NCBI RefSeq assembly: GCF_002072955.1 | Contig: NZ_LPUF01000001.1 | Location: 2,316,896-2,380,895, forward strand | DNA length: 64,000 bases | Origin: Methyloprofundus sedimenti | Lineage (GTDB): Bacteria > Pseudomonadota > Gammaproteobacteria > Methylococcales > Methylomonadaceae | Direction of reading: 5' to 3' | Shown here: positions 1-9,212 of the stretch, piece after piece | How positions within the stretch are numbered: the stretch's first letter is position 1 | Layout: every line of letters begins with the position of its first letter | Made by a program: the position numbers and the translations under genes | The notes under the pieces: generated by a model | The model's database searches: none | What the model was told of the DNA's origin: nothing | Seen by the model: the letters and a program-made list of their open reading frames with translations, nothing else

Positions 1-335
1 GGATCAAAGACCGGTTCCAGCAGTAGCTTTAATATTGTTTGTACCACTCGATCCCGTACCGTCGGTATGCCGAGTAGTCGTACACCTTTGCCTCCCGGCT
101 TGGCTATTTCTACTCGACGGACTGGCGAGGGTTGATAAGTCCAGTTTGCGAGTTCCTCTTGCAACTGACTTAGCTCTTCGTCTAAACGAGTTTCAAAGTC
201 TGCAATGGTTATTCCGTCTATGCCGGGTTTACCTTTGTTTTTCTTTACCTGTTTAAAAGCGACGCCCAAGTATAAGGTTGAGCATAACTGGTCGAAAAGT
301 CTGGGTTCCTCTATTAATAGGTCGTGTTCGTTCAT
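1..335 (-). CDS. ltrA: Group II intron reverse transcriptase/maturase, N-terminal part
   Basis: This is the N-terminal 111 residues of a group II intron-encoded protein, cut by the window edge. It starts MNEHDLLIEEPRLFDQL. It contains the KNKGKPGIDG block of RT motif 0/1, then PVRRVEIAKPGGKGVRLLGI and PTVRDRVVQ, which are hallmarks of the RT-1 region. Such proteins bind their own intron RNA, assist splicing and reverse-transcribe the intron into new DNA sites. The ATG at 335 is the first start after the structured intron RNA. Whether the protein is intact cannot be judged from this part. Confidence 0.9.
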   Translation of the reverse strand, partial: MNEHDLLIEEPRLFDQLCSTLYLGVAFKQVKKNKGKPGIDGITIADFETRLDEELSQLQEELANWTYQPSPVRRVEIAKPGGKGVRLLGIPTVRDRVVQTILKLLLEPVFD

Positions 336-994
336 TTCACTTTTTTTTCTTTCTTTTGCAATGGGCTTTCTTCAATCTCGCACAACCGATTCGTTCACTG
401 TTTACGACGCGAATAGAGGGTTGTTCCTGTTAGGCTGATCTCAGTCCATCAGTTTATAATCAACGGCCATGGCCGCTTACGTGTTCCGCCCTTCACCTCC
501 AACGTCCTGTTGCTGATTTGATGTTTTACCCTCCTTCATGTCACCATGAATTCATCGGCACCAAACTTTACGATTACTATGGCTTCATCTGAAAACCCTC
601 GGTTCATAACGTCTACATTACTGTAGCGCTTAGGGCTTAAGGAGTCGCAGTTACTCCGACCCAAAGCCGACGGCTCTTCACTGGGTAAGATAGTCAACTA
701 TCTCTCGATCTACCTACCTTCAATACAACAACACGTTACGGTGAGAATATTGGACTTCGGTGGTCGCGGGCACCTTATCCCCTTGTTGCCGCCTTACGAA
801 GGTTCACTTTCGTTTAGGTGATCGATTTGGCTAGAGCTTCCTTCAGATTCCGCATTGGCTCCCAATAACCGTGTTTCCCTGTTGGGTAGCTACCGGGAGT
901 TTCTTTGGACACCCTTGCTTTCGCCTACTTTTTCCCTTCTCACAGGGCAAAGGCTGGACTTCCACCAGCTAGCTGACTATCATGCCAGTCACAC
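1..994 (-). mobile_element. Group II intron, 5' part (runs off left edge)
   Basis: On the minus strand the sequence reads as a bacterial group II intron. The proposed intron 5' end is GTGTGAC, with its first G opposite position 994, matching the GUGYG consensus. About 660 bases of GC-richer, highly structured sequence follow, as expected for domains I-III, before the intron-encoded protein begins at 335 in domain IV. The rest of the protein and domains V-VI lie beyond base 1. The upstream exon (above 994) lies in a repeat related to one at 4284-4590. The boundary comes from the consensus and the spacing to the ORF and was not modelled by folding. Confidence 0.75.
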
Positions 995-1029
995 CGCTCA
1001 GATTTCGACAAAACACCCGGCCTACGACT

Positions 1030-1110
1030 ATGCGAAGGTCGGTGAACGTTACCCATCCGCTAAAGCTGCTTCGTTTCCTGTCTGCCCTCCAAGCAATGAA
1101 TACTTACCTT
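1030..1110. repeat. Diverged copy of the structured repeat at 4284-4590
   Basis: Around 1045-1095 the sequence runs CGGTGAAC ... AAAGCTGCTTCGTTTCCTG TCTGCC. It matches the stretch around 4530-4582 (CGGCGAAC ... AAAGCTACTTCATTTCCTG TCCGCC) at roughly three quarters of positions, in the same orientation. The group II intron lies immediately to its left, so this repeat may form part of the intron's 5' exon. Confidence 0.5.
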
Positions 1111-1217
1111 GTAGTTACTGACTTGATGGGCCAGGGTATCAATCCAGTTACCTGTGATTGCTCCGGGGCGCCTCAGGTTTTTGGTTAGAACATAGCGAGA
1201 TTCAGTTCCCGGTATAG

Positions 1218-1349
1218 AAAATCACCATTGCTGGAAATATTAAAGATATATACCAGCATATACTGGCAGTAGTTAAAGCTATAGACCATCACAGAAATAT
1301 CCGCACAGGCTCTATTTTAATTGAAGAAATGGCTATTGCCGGGGAATAA
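1218..1349 (+). pseudogene. Unrecognised ORF tail without a start
   Basis: An open stretch of 43 codons with no start codon follows a TAG at 1215 and ends with TAA at 1347. It reads ITIAGNIKDIYQHILAVV...RTGSILIEEMAIAGE. Codon use looks like real coding sequence, but the family is not recognised. It is probably the 3' end of a gene lost when mobile DNA arrived on its left. The rest of the stretch from 1350 to 1500 shows nothing recognisable. Confidence 0.3.
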
Positions 1350-1505
1350 AAGTCTATCTACCCATACAATCAGCTAGAGTAAAAAAACTTCAGCTTTTGT
1401 TAATACCAGCACCAGCAAAAGCTATTGCTCTCCTTTTATAACTACAATAAATCCTACTACCTGCCTTTCTTTACTTCATACGCATTGGTCACGGGCGATG
1501 TTTAG

Positions 1506-1658
1506 CACTTTAACAATATACTTTCGGCACAAATAGCAGAAATTAAAAAACAATTATGTGATCATGCATTAAATGGTACTATGATTTACATCTCAGGTTA
1601 TTTACTTGGAAAACCGGCCTCGCTTACGAAAATTTTACTTAATAATCAAATAACTTAA
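1506..1658 (+). pseudogene. Possible relic of an EAL-domain C-terminus
   Basis: This is a 50-codon open stretch without a start. Its centre reads YISGYLLGKPASLTKIL, which resembles the conserved VQGYxxGKPxP end of EAL phosphodiesterase domains; the intact gene downstream has VQGYYIGKPEPLDQFL at the same place. The upstream EAL catalytic motifs are absent. It may be what remains of a tandem or duplicated cyclic-di-GMP gene. The match is short and the call is tentative. Confidence 0.3.
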
Positions 1659-1834
1659 TGAGTCTCAAGCTATCTCTTTATTGCTTTGCGATAATAATGG
1701 CACCGACACTTAAAACTTCAAATGGAATAGCTGATATTAAACCGATCCAAGCTTTCGAGCATATCGAATACTTATTATGAATTTTTTAAGGCCTATAGTT
1801 TGGCGACCCATCAAATAAATCTGGTATAAATTTT

Positions 1835-4282
1835 ATGTCTTTAGAAAAAAAGAACGTAACTGAAAAAAAGAAAAATGCTGCCATAGAAGAAAGCTTCAGA
1901 TATATTTTTGAAAATTCACTCAACGAAATTTTTGTATTTGATGCAGAAACCTTTAAATTTATTAAAGCCAATCGAGGGGCCTGTAAAAATATCGGTTACA
2001 CACAGGAAGAATTAACTCAACTTACACCAGTGGATATAAAGCCAGAAATGAACCTGGAAACGTTCGTTCAGCTTGTCGAACCACTACGAACCCGGGCTAA
2101 AGAAATTATCCAGTTCGAAACTATCCATCAGCGAAAAAATGGTAGCTCTTATTTTGTAGAAGTACACTTACAACTAACTCATTTTTTAACAAAACCTGCA
2201 TTCATTGCCATTATTCTTGATATATCACGACGTAAAGAGGTTGAAAATCGATTGAATCTGGTTATTGACGGTGCTGAACTTGGATACTGGGACTGGAATT
2301 ATGTCTCTGACGAACATTTTGTTAATGACCGCTGGTTGGAAATGTTAGGTCTGCAACGATCCCAGCTTGACAACCAGGTGGACGACTGGGCAAATCGCTT
2401 ACATCCTGATGACCAACAGCGAGTACATAAAGTTATTGAACAAAGTATCAAGAGCAAAAAGCCTTATACCGTTGAATTTAGGATACGTCATCAGCAAGGG
2501 CACTGGACATGGATTCAGGGTTCAGGCGCTGTCGTTGCCTATGATATAGATAATCATTCAGCCTTAAGATTATGTGGAACACATCAGGATATATCGCTTC
2601 GCAAACAAAATGAAGAACAGATCAAAAAACTTTTACAGGCAGTTGAGCAGAGCCCTAGCCTTGTCATTATTACTGACACGACCGGAAATATCGAATATGT
2701 TAATTCTAAAATCCTCGAGTTAACGGGATATTTTGCTGACGAAGTAATCGGTAAAAACATATGTATCTTAAGCTCAGGAAAAACCACTATTAATGATTAC
2801 AGAGAACTATGGAACACTCTTAAATCGGGAAAAAACTGGCGAGGAATACTACAGAATAAAAAGAAAAATGGAGACCTTTACTGGTCTCAGGAGTCATTTG
2901 CCCCCATTAAGGATAGCAATGACCAAGTATCACATTTTATTGCTATTCAAGAAGACATTACAGAAGCAAAGAAACTTTCAGAACAGTTAAATTATCAAGC
3001 ATCGCATGACCCCTTGACTGACTTGATCAATCGACGGGAATTTGAAAACCGCATTAACAGGGTCATTGCAACCGCTAAAACTACTAATAGTGTACATGTT
3101 TTATGCTATCTGGATTTAGACCACTTTAAAATTATTAATGATACATGCACTCACATTGCCGGTGATGAACTGTTGAAGCAATTCGCTAAAATTTTAAAGA
3201 ACACTTTTCGCTACAGAGATACAGTAGGTCGCTTAGGGGGAGATGAGTTTGCCATTCTGTTAGAGCACTGTTCGCTTCAACAGGCTGAATTACATGCTCA
3301 AGAATTATTAACCAAGATCAGTAACTTTCAATTTTATTGGGATAATAAAAATTTTCGTATTGGTGTCAGTATTGGCATTACAGATATAACAACAAACACC
3401 AAGAGTTTATCTGATTTATTGTCTAATGCAGATATCGCCTGTTACTCAGCAAAAAATGCCGGTAGAAACTGTACACATATCTATCAAAAAACGGATAGCA
3501 TTTTAGCTTCAAATCGAAAAGAACTACAATGGATTAGTAAAATAAATCAGGCACTTAATGAAAACCTGTTTACCTTATATGTACAGCCTATTTATCAATT
3601 AAATACGACTAATAGCCCTGACCATTATGAAGTGTTAATACGCATGCAAGACACTAATGGCGATATTATTCTCCCCGGAGCATTTTTACCGGCAGTAGAA
3701 AGATTTAACCTTTCATTACAGCTAGATCAATGGGTGATCAGAGCTGTATTTAACTGGATTAAACAAACAACTGAAAAAGATATTAATGTACCCTTTTTAT
3801 CAATTAATCTTTCTGGAAAAAATCTAGGCAATAAACACTTGCTGTATTTTATTCATGAACAGCTAAATAACAATTCTCACTTATTCGCTAATAAAATCTG
3901 TTTTGAAATTACAGAAACAGCTGCAATCAATAAATTAATTGATGCACAAGATTTTATTTCAGAATTAAGCCAACGTGGTGTCAAATTTTCTCTCGATGAT
4001 TTCGGCAGTGGCTTGTCATCATTTGATTATTTAAAAAATCTTCCGGTAGATTACCTTAAAATTGACGGGCAGTTTGTCAAAAATATTGAAGATGATGCAG
4101 TAGCTTTTGCTCTGGTTAAATCAATTAATGAAATTGGGCATATCATGGGAAAAAAAACAATTGCGGAGTTTGTTGAGAATGAAGAAGTCTTAAAAAAATT
4201 ATCTGAACTTAATATTGATTATGTTCAGGGCTATTATATTGGTAAGCCCGAACCGCTTGATCAATTTCTTAGTTTGGAGTAA
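1835..4282 (+). CDS. PAS-PAS-PAS-GGDEF-EAL cyclic-di-GMP signalling protein
   Basis: This is an 815-residue cytoplasmic sensor that is predicted to make and/or break cyclic di-GMP. Three PAS-type domains (about 20-130, 140-255 and 265-380, the middle one PAS_3/PAC-like) precede a GGDEF domain (about 385-545) and an EAL domain (about 575-810). The synthase motif RLGGDEF is intact, and RYRD sits five residues before it, a proper RxxD inhibitory site. In the EAL domain the signature reads EVLIRM rather than EALLR, but its Glu is kept. NLS, EITET, LDDFGSG, YLKIDG, the AEFVE Glu and VQGYYIGKP are also present, so phosphodiesterase activity is plausible. There are no membrane segments. The gene stands alone and the sensed signal is unknown. 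Confidence 0.93.
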   Translation: MSLEKKNVTEKKKNAAIEESFRYIFENSLNEIFVFDAETFKFIKANRGACKNIGYTQEELTQLTPVDIKPEMNLETFVQLVEPLRTRAKEIIQFETIHQRKNGSSYFVEVHLQLTHFLTKPAFIAIILDISRRKEVENRLNLVIDGAELGYWDWNYVSDEHFVNDRWLEMLGLQRSQLDNQVDDWANRLHPDDQQRVHKVIEQSIKSKKPYTVEFRIRHQQGHWTWIQGSGAVVAYDIDNHSALRLCGTHQDISLRKQNEEQIKKLLQAVEQSPSLVIITDTTGNIEYVNSKILELTGYFADEVIGKNICILSSGKTTINDYRELWNTLKSGKNWRGILQNKKKNGDLYWSQESFAPIKDSNDQVSHFIAIQEDITEAKKLSEQLNYQASHDPLTDLINRREFENRINRVIATAKTTNSVHVLCYLDLDHFKIINDTCTHIAGDELLKQFAKILKNTFRYRDTVGRLGGDEFAILLEHCSLQQAELHAQELLTKISNFQFYWDNKNFRIGVSIGITDITTNTKSLSDLLSNADIACYSAKNAGRNCTHIYQKTDSILASNRKELQWISKINQALNENLFTLYVQPIYQLNTTNSPDHYEVLIRMQDTNGDIILPGAFLPAVERFNLSLQLDQWVIRAVFNWIKQTTEKDINVPFLSINLSGKNLGNKHLLYFIHEQLNNNSHLFANKICFEITETAAINKLIDAQDFISELSQRGVKFSLDDFGSGLSSFDYLKNLPVDYLKIDGQFVKNIEDDAVAFALVKSINEIGHIMGKKTIAEFVENEEVLKKLSELNIDYVQGYYIGKPEPLDQFLSLE

Positions 4283-4283
4283 T

Positions 4284-4590
4284 AAGCGCGCCACTATTTT
4301 TCGCGAAACCTGCGACGGGTTCCTTCCGGTCTCCGCAGCGAAAAACTACGTGGTAACTATTGCCTTCGGCAGCCCGCTTCCGTACTGCTTCGCCATACCA
4401 CCGCAAGCTCGGTAATGGCTTCGCAGTACTACTACAAATAACTTGACGCCGTTTCGGAATGCCTTGTATTTTGTCTCCACCTTCACTATCGCTATGATCA
4501 CGACCCCCAGGCTTCCTAAGGCTACGCGGGGGCGGCGAACCACTCATTAACCAAAGCTACTTCATTTCCTGTCCGCCTTCAGGGAGTATT
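4284..4590. repeat. GC-rich structured repeat with imperfect palindromes
   Basis: About 300 bases, clearly richer in G+C than their surroundings, begin directly after the stop of the EAL gene. They contain several palindromes. The clearest runs from about 4380 to 4434: GTACTGC TTC GCCATACC pairs with GGTAATGGC TTC GCAGTAC through symmetrical TTC/TTC internal loops. Many TTCG and GAAA tetraloop-like steps occur. The right end matches a second copy at 1030-1110. Short open frames here are artefacts of the GC-rich sequence. The remaining bases to 4880 hold no recognisable gene. Confidence 0.55.
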
Positions 4591-4880
4591 TAGGTTTATC
4601 AGGATAAAGTTTTCCATCATTATTTTTCTTGTCGCTGCAATTTATTAGAGGTCTTATTTTATCATTGTTAGGCTGTTAAATCCGCAGACTCCTGGACAAA
4701 TATTTCTCCAAAGCTGTGAAGTATAACCCTATTTACTATGCCGTTCGAGTTCCTAATAAATAGCATATAGAGCCGCTTAAGTTGTGACATACAATAAAAG
4801 TTTTTAATGTCTGTATTCATCAATAAACTCATAGTGTAGTATTAGTACTAAACTCAATATAAACCGGCTATCATTTGATA

Positions 4881-7800
4881 ATGAAAATAGACATGAACCC
4901 TTTATCAGAATTAGATCATTATTTTCAGCAAGTGCAGAATATCATTCTCGACCGACAGGATCCGATCAGTGGACTATTACCAGCAAGTACAGCAATAACA
5001 GCTCATGGTGACTATACAGATGCCTGGGTACGTGACAATGTTTATAGTATTCTTGCCGCCTGGGGGCTTGCACTAGCCTATCGTCGTAGTGCTGATAGTA
5101 TAGGAAGAACCTATATCCTTGAACAAAGTGTGGTTAAATTAATGCGTGGTTTGTTAGTCGCTATGATGCGCCAGGCACATAAAGTCGAGCGTTTCAAACA
5201 CACTCAAGACCCTCTTGATGCCTTGCATGCCAAATATGACACCCACACCGGAGAGATAGTAGTAGGCGACCATGAATGGGGGCATTTACAACTCGATGCA
5301 ACATCACTTTTCTTATTGATGTTAGCGCAAATGACTGCATCTGGTCTGCGTATCGTTTTCACCATAGATGAAGTAAATTTCATACAAAACCTTGTGCATT
5401 ATATTGCACGTGCCTATCGTACTCCCGATTACGGTATCTGGGAGCGGGGTAATAAAAGTAACCATGGTATTGCCGAATTAAATGCCAGTTCCGTTGGTAT
5501 GGCTAAAGCCGCACTTGAAGCCATGTCAGGATTTAATCTATTTGGCAAGGATGGTGGTCAGTCTTCTAAAATTCACGTGCTCAGCGATGAAATTGCGCGC
5601 TCCAGGATTGCACTGGAAGCTTTATTACCGCGCGAATCAATTTCCAAAGAAGTCGATTCAGCAGTTCTAAGTGTGATTGGTTTCCCCGCATTTGCCGTTG
5701 ATGATCCAGATTTGTTACAAAAAACTGAACAGCTTATCTGTGAAAAACTTCAAGGTAAATATGGCTGTAAACGTTTTTTGCGCGATGGTCATCAAGTAGT
5801 TATTGAAGACAGTCACCGTATGCACTATGAAGCCCATGAACTAAAGCAGTTCATGGATATTGAATGTGAATGGCCCTTGTTTTTTAGCTATTTACTACTC
5901 AATAAACTGTTTGCCGGCGATACCGATAAAGCCCGGGAATATCGTAATAAACTAAAAGGACTCCTGGTTGAACAAAATGGTCAGCTATTGCTACCAGAAT
6001 TGTACATCGTGCCTGAAGATAAAATAGAAGCCGAACGCAAGAATCCGCACAGTCAGGAACGGGTACCCAATGAAAATGTGCCCTTAGTATGGGCTCAAAG
6101 CCTGTTTATTCTTGGAGAAATGCTCCAGGATGGTTTACTGGAATTCAGTGACATTGACCCATTAGGGCGTAGTAACTTTATGGGTCGTAATCAAAAAACA
6201 GACCTAAAAATCCAGTTGACGCTACTTGCGGAAGACCCGGAGGTACAAAGCAAGCTGGCTAAATTGGGCATTAATACCCAAACAATTGATCAGATTGCCC
6301 CTATTCAAATTAGAGAATCCAGCGACCTGGCTGCTGCATTCACTCAAGTAGGACGCAATAAGCGGCTGGGTTTAAGTGGCAGACCCAATAAGCAAATTCG
6401 TGCCCTGGGAACATCCCTGCTCTATAAACTTGGTGATCAACAGTTTGTGTTTTTACCACAGTTTTTAAACCAGCGTGGTTTTTATCTCATGCTGGACATT
6501 CCTTTACTTGTCGAGCGTCTACGCCTGGAGCTGGGGTATATCTATCAACATTGGGACCGTCCAGGAAAACCACTAGTCACTATCGTTATCAAACACAATA
6601 TGCTGGACAATGACGGACATCAATTATTAGTAGACTTTATGCAGGAATTAAAACAAGGAGAAATTCTTGGTGTCCCTGTTCAACTAGGTAATATGCACGA
6701 GTTCATCACCACAACCGGTCTTGAAACCATTAACTATCTACATGACTTCCACTTTTCCGAAAAAAGCGAGCCAAACGAAATTCGCCCATGTTGCATCTTA
6801 TTACCGGTAGACCTGACAAAAACCGAAGCAGTAATGCCGCAAGCTATAAATGACTGGAATAAGTTAACTGACGATACACTGATAAAACTGCTTACCAATA
6901 GTACCAATCTGTATGCACAACATGAAATTCTCAATTTATTGTATTGTCGGCATGGGCTCGATTTTGAAATAAGCTTACCCGAAGCAAACGACCTTCGATA
7001 TCATCTGCGTGATGTGTTTGAGGAAATCTATACTTTGGCTGGGAACCTGAATGAATGGAGTCTGGTGCGACATTGTGCCGGTTTACTAAATAAACACGAT
7101 GCGAACCTGGAGCAAGCAGCGACGGATATCTTAGTGCGCCAGAAAAGTCTTAGTGTTGGCCGTGAATACAGTAATAAGGCTACCTTCCAACGCCCAGCTA
7201 ATGCACACGAGATACTGGAAAGAATTCGCACCTTCAATAGCCCCAATGTTTACGTTCATATTATCATTCAGGAATTAATAATCTATCTGGGTATTTTGAT
7301 TAAATCCAACCCGGAGTTATTTAACGATATGCATACTGTTAGAGTCGGGCATATTATGCAATTAATTATAATTCGTCTACAGCGGCAACAGAAATGTAAC
7401 CTGGGTGAAGCTTTCGATGCATTAGTAGCGCTCCCACCCCATACCATTGAATTAAAGGTAAAAGAAACCCTGGCCGATTACCAGAACTCGGAATCTCAAT
7501 TAAACATGAGTGAATCATTACGCTATGAAGGCCAGATTAAAAACCTGGATAGTGCCCGTTTTTCAGAGCAAATCGACCCTAAAGATCGAGGCAGAGCTGG
7601 GGATTGGCACGAATGGCGCGAACAACAAGGCAGTATAGGGCGTCAAACAGAGTCATTTTTTGCTGATGTCTGGGAAGTACTGCACCATTGTAAAGGTTTA
7701 ATCATCAGTGAGAAATTGAATAAGCAACGGCGCCTGGATAGCGAGCATATACTCGCCGAAATGACGGATAAAGAAAAAAGCTTTGTTCTGTTGATCAACC

Positions 7801-8111
7801 ACCGGCTGGATAAAGTTCAGTCTCCTGACTACCGGCAATTAACAGTAGAAACGCTACATGCTTTGGCATCTATTTTCAGAGATAACCCGGATTTACAAGT
7901 CGAAGATACTTTAATGACCGACACTCTGATTTATCATGCTGTGCGCCTTACCTGGCTAGATAAACATCCAGAACGAGAGGCTCAATATGAACTGGATCAC
8001 GCCTTATCATGGCAAGGATTTTATCAACTACCTCCGCATGAAGTAGCCAATGGAATTATCGACGGATTAAAGTACTTATTAGCAACAAACAACGAAATAC
8101 CAGGAGCTTAA
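4881..8111 (+). CDS. Phosphorylase kinase alpha/beta-like protein with GH15-type domain
   Basis: This protein of about 1076 residues resembles, along its whole length, the regulatory alpha/beta subunits of animal glycogen phosphorylase kinase. The N-terminal ~430 residues form the glucoamylase-like (GH15) domain, with shared blocks such as DAWVRDNVYSILAAWGL, EWGHLQLDATS, DEVNFIQNLV, YGIWERG, ELNASSVGMAKAALEA and IECEWPLF. The C-terminal part keeps blocks seen in the eukaryotic subunits (VWEVLHHCKGL, EMTDKEKSF, SPDYRQLTVETL). No kinase domain is present or nearby. Glucokinase follows two bases later, its Shine-Dalgarno inside this gene, so a role in alpha-glucan breakdown feeding glucose phosphorylation is inferred. 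ATGs at 4881 and 4893 and a TTG at 4875 are possible starts; none has a strong ribosome site. Confidence 0.9.
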   Translation: MKIDMNPLSELDHYFQQVQNIILDRQDPISGLLPASTAITAHGDYTDAWVRDNVYSILAAWGLALAYRRSADSIGRTYILEQSVVKLMRGLLVAMMRQAHKVERFKHTQDPLDALHAKYDTHTGEIVVGDHEWGHLQLDATSLFLLMLAQMTASGLRIVFTIDEVNFIQNLVHYIARAYRTPDYGIWERGNKSNHGIAELNASSVGMAKAALEAMSGFNLFGKDGGQSSKIHVLSDEIARSRIALEALLPRESISKEVDSAVLSVIGFPAFAVDDPDLLQKTEQLICEKLQGKYGCKRFLRDGHQVVIEDSHRMHYEAHELKQFMDIECEWPLFFSYLLLNKLFAGDTDKAREYRNKLKGLLVEQNGQLLLPELYIVPEDKIEAERKNPHSQERVPNENVPLVWAQSLFILGEMLQDGLLEFSDIDPLGRSNFMGRNQKTDLKIQLTLLAEDPEVQSKLAKLGINTQTIDQIAPIQIRESSDLAAAFTQVGRNKRLGLSGRPNKQIRALGTSLLYKLGDQQFVFLPQFLNQRGFYLMLDIPLLVERLRLELGYIYQHWDRPGKPLVTIVIKHNMLDNDGHQLLVDFMQELKQGEILGVPVQLGNMHEFITTTGLETINYLHDFHFSEKSEPNEIRPCCILLPVDLTKTEAVMPQAINDWNKLTDDTLIKLLTNSTNLYAQHEILNLLYCRHGLDFEISLPEANDLRYHLRDVFEEIYTLAGNLNEWSLVRHCAGLLNKHDANLEQAATDILVRQKSLSVGREYSNKATFQRPANAHEILERIRTFNSPNVYVHIIIQELIIYLGILIKSNPELFNDMHTVRVGHIMQLIIIRLQRQQKCNLGEAFDALVALPPHTIELKVKETLADYQNSESQLNMSESLRYEGQIKNLDSARFSEQIDPKDRGRAGDWHEWREQQGSIGRQTESFFADVWEVLHHCKGLIISEKLNKQRRLDSEHILAEMTDKEKSFVLLINHRLDKVQSPDYRQLTVETLHALASIFRDNPDLQVEDTLMTDTLIYHAVRLTWLDKHPEREAQYELDHALSWQGFYQLPPHEVANGIIDGLKYLLATNNEIPGA

Positions 8112-8113
8112 CA

Positions 8114-9100
8114 ATGATATTAGCAGGTGATATTGGTGGTACAAAAACTGTTTTAGCCTTATTCGCAAAAAATAATCAGGGCACATTACAATGTGAATTT
8201 GAACAGACATTTGCCAGTAATGACTATCCTCAATTCGATGATATTCTAACAATTTTCATAAAATCCGACACCACAATAGATGCAGCCTGTTTAGGTATTG
8301 CCGGTCCAATCGTAGATCAGCGTTGCCAGACCACAAACTTGCCCTGGATAATCGATGCCCGGGAACTTTCTGCAAAATTCGGCACCAAAAAGGTGAAGCT
8401 GTTAAATGACCTTGAAGCCATGGCGATCGGCATGTTAAATAGTCCTGCTGAAGATCTGCTCGAACTTAATCCACAGGCACAAATTAAAACCGGCAATATT
8501 GCCGTTATCGCTGCAGGAACAGGCCTAGGGCAGGCGGTTCTTTATTGGGATGGGCAACAACATCAACCGATTGCTACCGAGGGCGGGCATTGTGATTTTG
8601 CCCCGCAAACACTACAACAAGACCGTTTTCTTTGTTATCTGCGCAAAAAGTTTAATGGCCACGTTAGCTGGGAGCGCGTTCTTTCTGGAGATGGCTTCGG
8701 CTATCTGTATGATTTTCTGCTTGATATAGGCTTCGGGCCCGCCTGCCTGGCGGTACCAACAGCGAATGATGTCAGCAGCTATGCCGGCGATAGAAATGCG
8801 ATCATTTCCCGTCTGGGGATTAATCATGAAGATCCTCTCTGTGTTGAAGCAGTACGCTTATTTGCTGAGCTTTATGCTGCAGAAGCTGGCAACCTGGCCT
8901 TGAAATGTTTATCAACAGGGGGAGTGTATATTGGCGGTGGTATCGGCCCTAAAATCCGCTCTGCTCTGGAGAACGAAAAGTTCTTAAGTGCTTTTACTAA
9001 CAAAGGTCGCTTTAAAAATTTACTTAGCCAGATGTCGATCAAGCTATCGCTGAACCCGAACACTCCCCTTATAGGCGCTGCTAATTATTTCTCTGATTAG
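8114..9100 (+). CDS. glk: Glucokinase (Glk family)
   Basis: This 328-residue enzyme phosphorylates glucose to glucose 6-phosphate with ATP. The N-terminal phosphate loop reads LAGDIGGTKT. AAGTGLGQA, TEGGHCDFAP and SGDGFGYLYDFL match the proteobacterial Glk family rather than ROK kinases, whose cysteine-rich motif is absent. The length is typical. AGGAG at 8102-8106, inside the end of the upstream gene, sits seven bases before the ATG, so translation is probably coupled to the PhK-like gene. The pair looks like a two-gene operon for glucan or glucose use. Confidence 0.93.
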   Translation: MILAGDIGGTKTVLALFAKNNQGTLQCEFEQTFASNDYPQFDDILTIFIKSDTTIDAACLGIAGPIVDQRCQTTNLPWIIDARELSAKFGTKKVKLLNDLEAMAIGMLNSPAEDLLELNPQAQIKTGNIAVIAAGTGLGQAVLYWDGQQHQPIATEGGHCDFAPQTLQQDRFLCYLRKKFNGHVSWERVLSGDGFGYLYDFLLDIGFGPACLAVPTANDVSSYAGDRNAIISRLGINHEDPLCVEAVRLFAELYAAEAGNLALKCLSTGGVYIGGGIGPKIRSALENEKFLSAFTNKGRFKNLLSQMSIKLSLNPNTPLIGAANYFSD

Positions 9101-9212
9101 CTATTTTTAAACTAAACCACGCATGCAAATATCTTGATGATCTGTTGTTTGTTTACGATGTATTAAGCAATGTAACTGACATTCCATTGAATAACTCTAG
9201 AAATAATCCTGA

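Noticed and set aside
855-1188. Two plus-strand ORFs of 68-88 codons
   Set aside because: They lie mostly on the opposite strand of the intron's structured RNA and its exon; translations look non-natural.
4269-4547. Minus-strand ORFs of 65 and 92 codons after the EAL gene
   Set aside because: They fall within the GC-rich structured repeat and overlap each other in different frames; composition looks like repeat translation.
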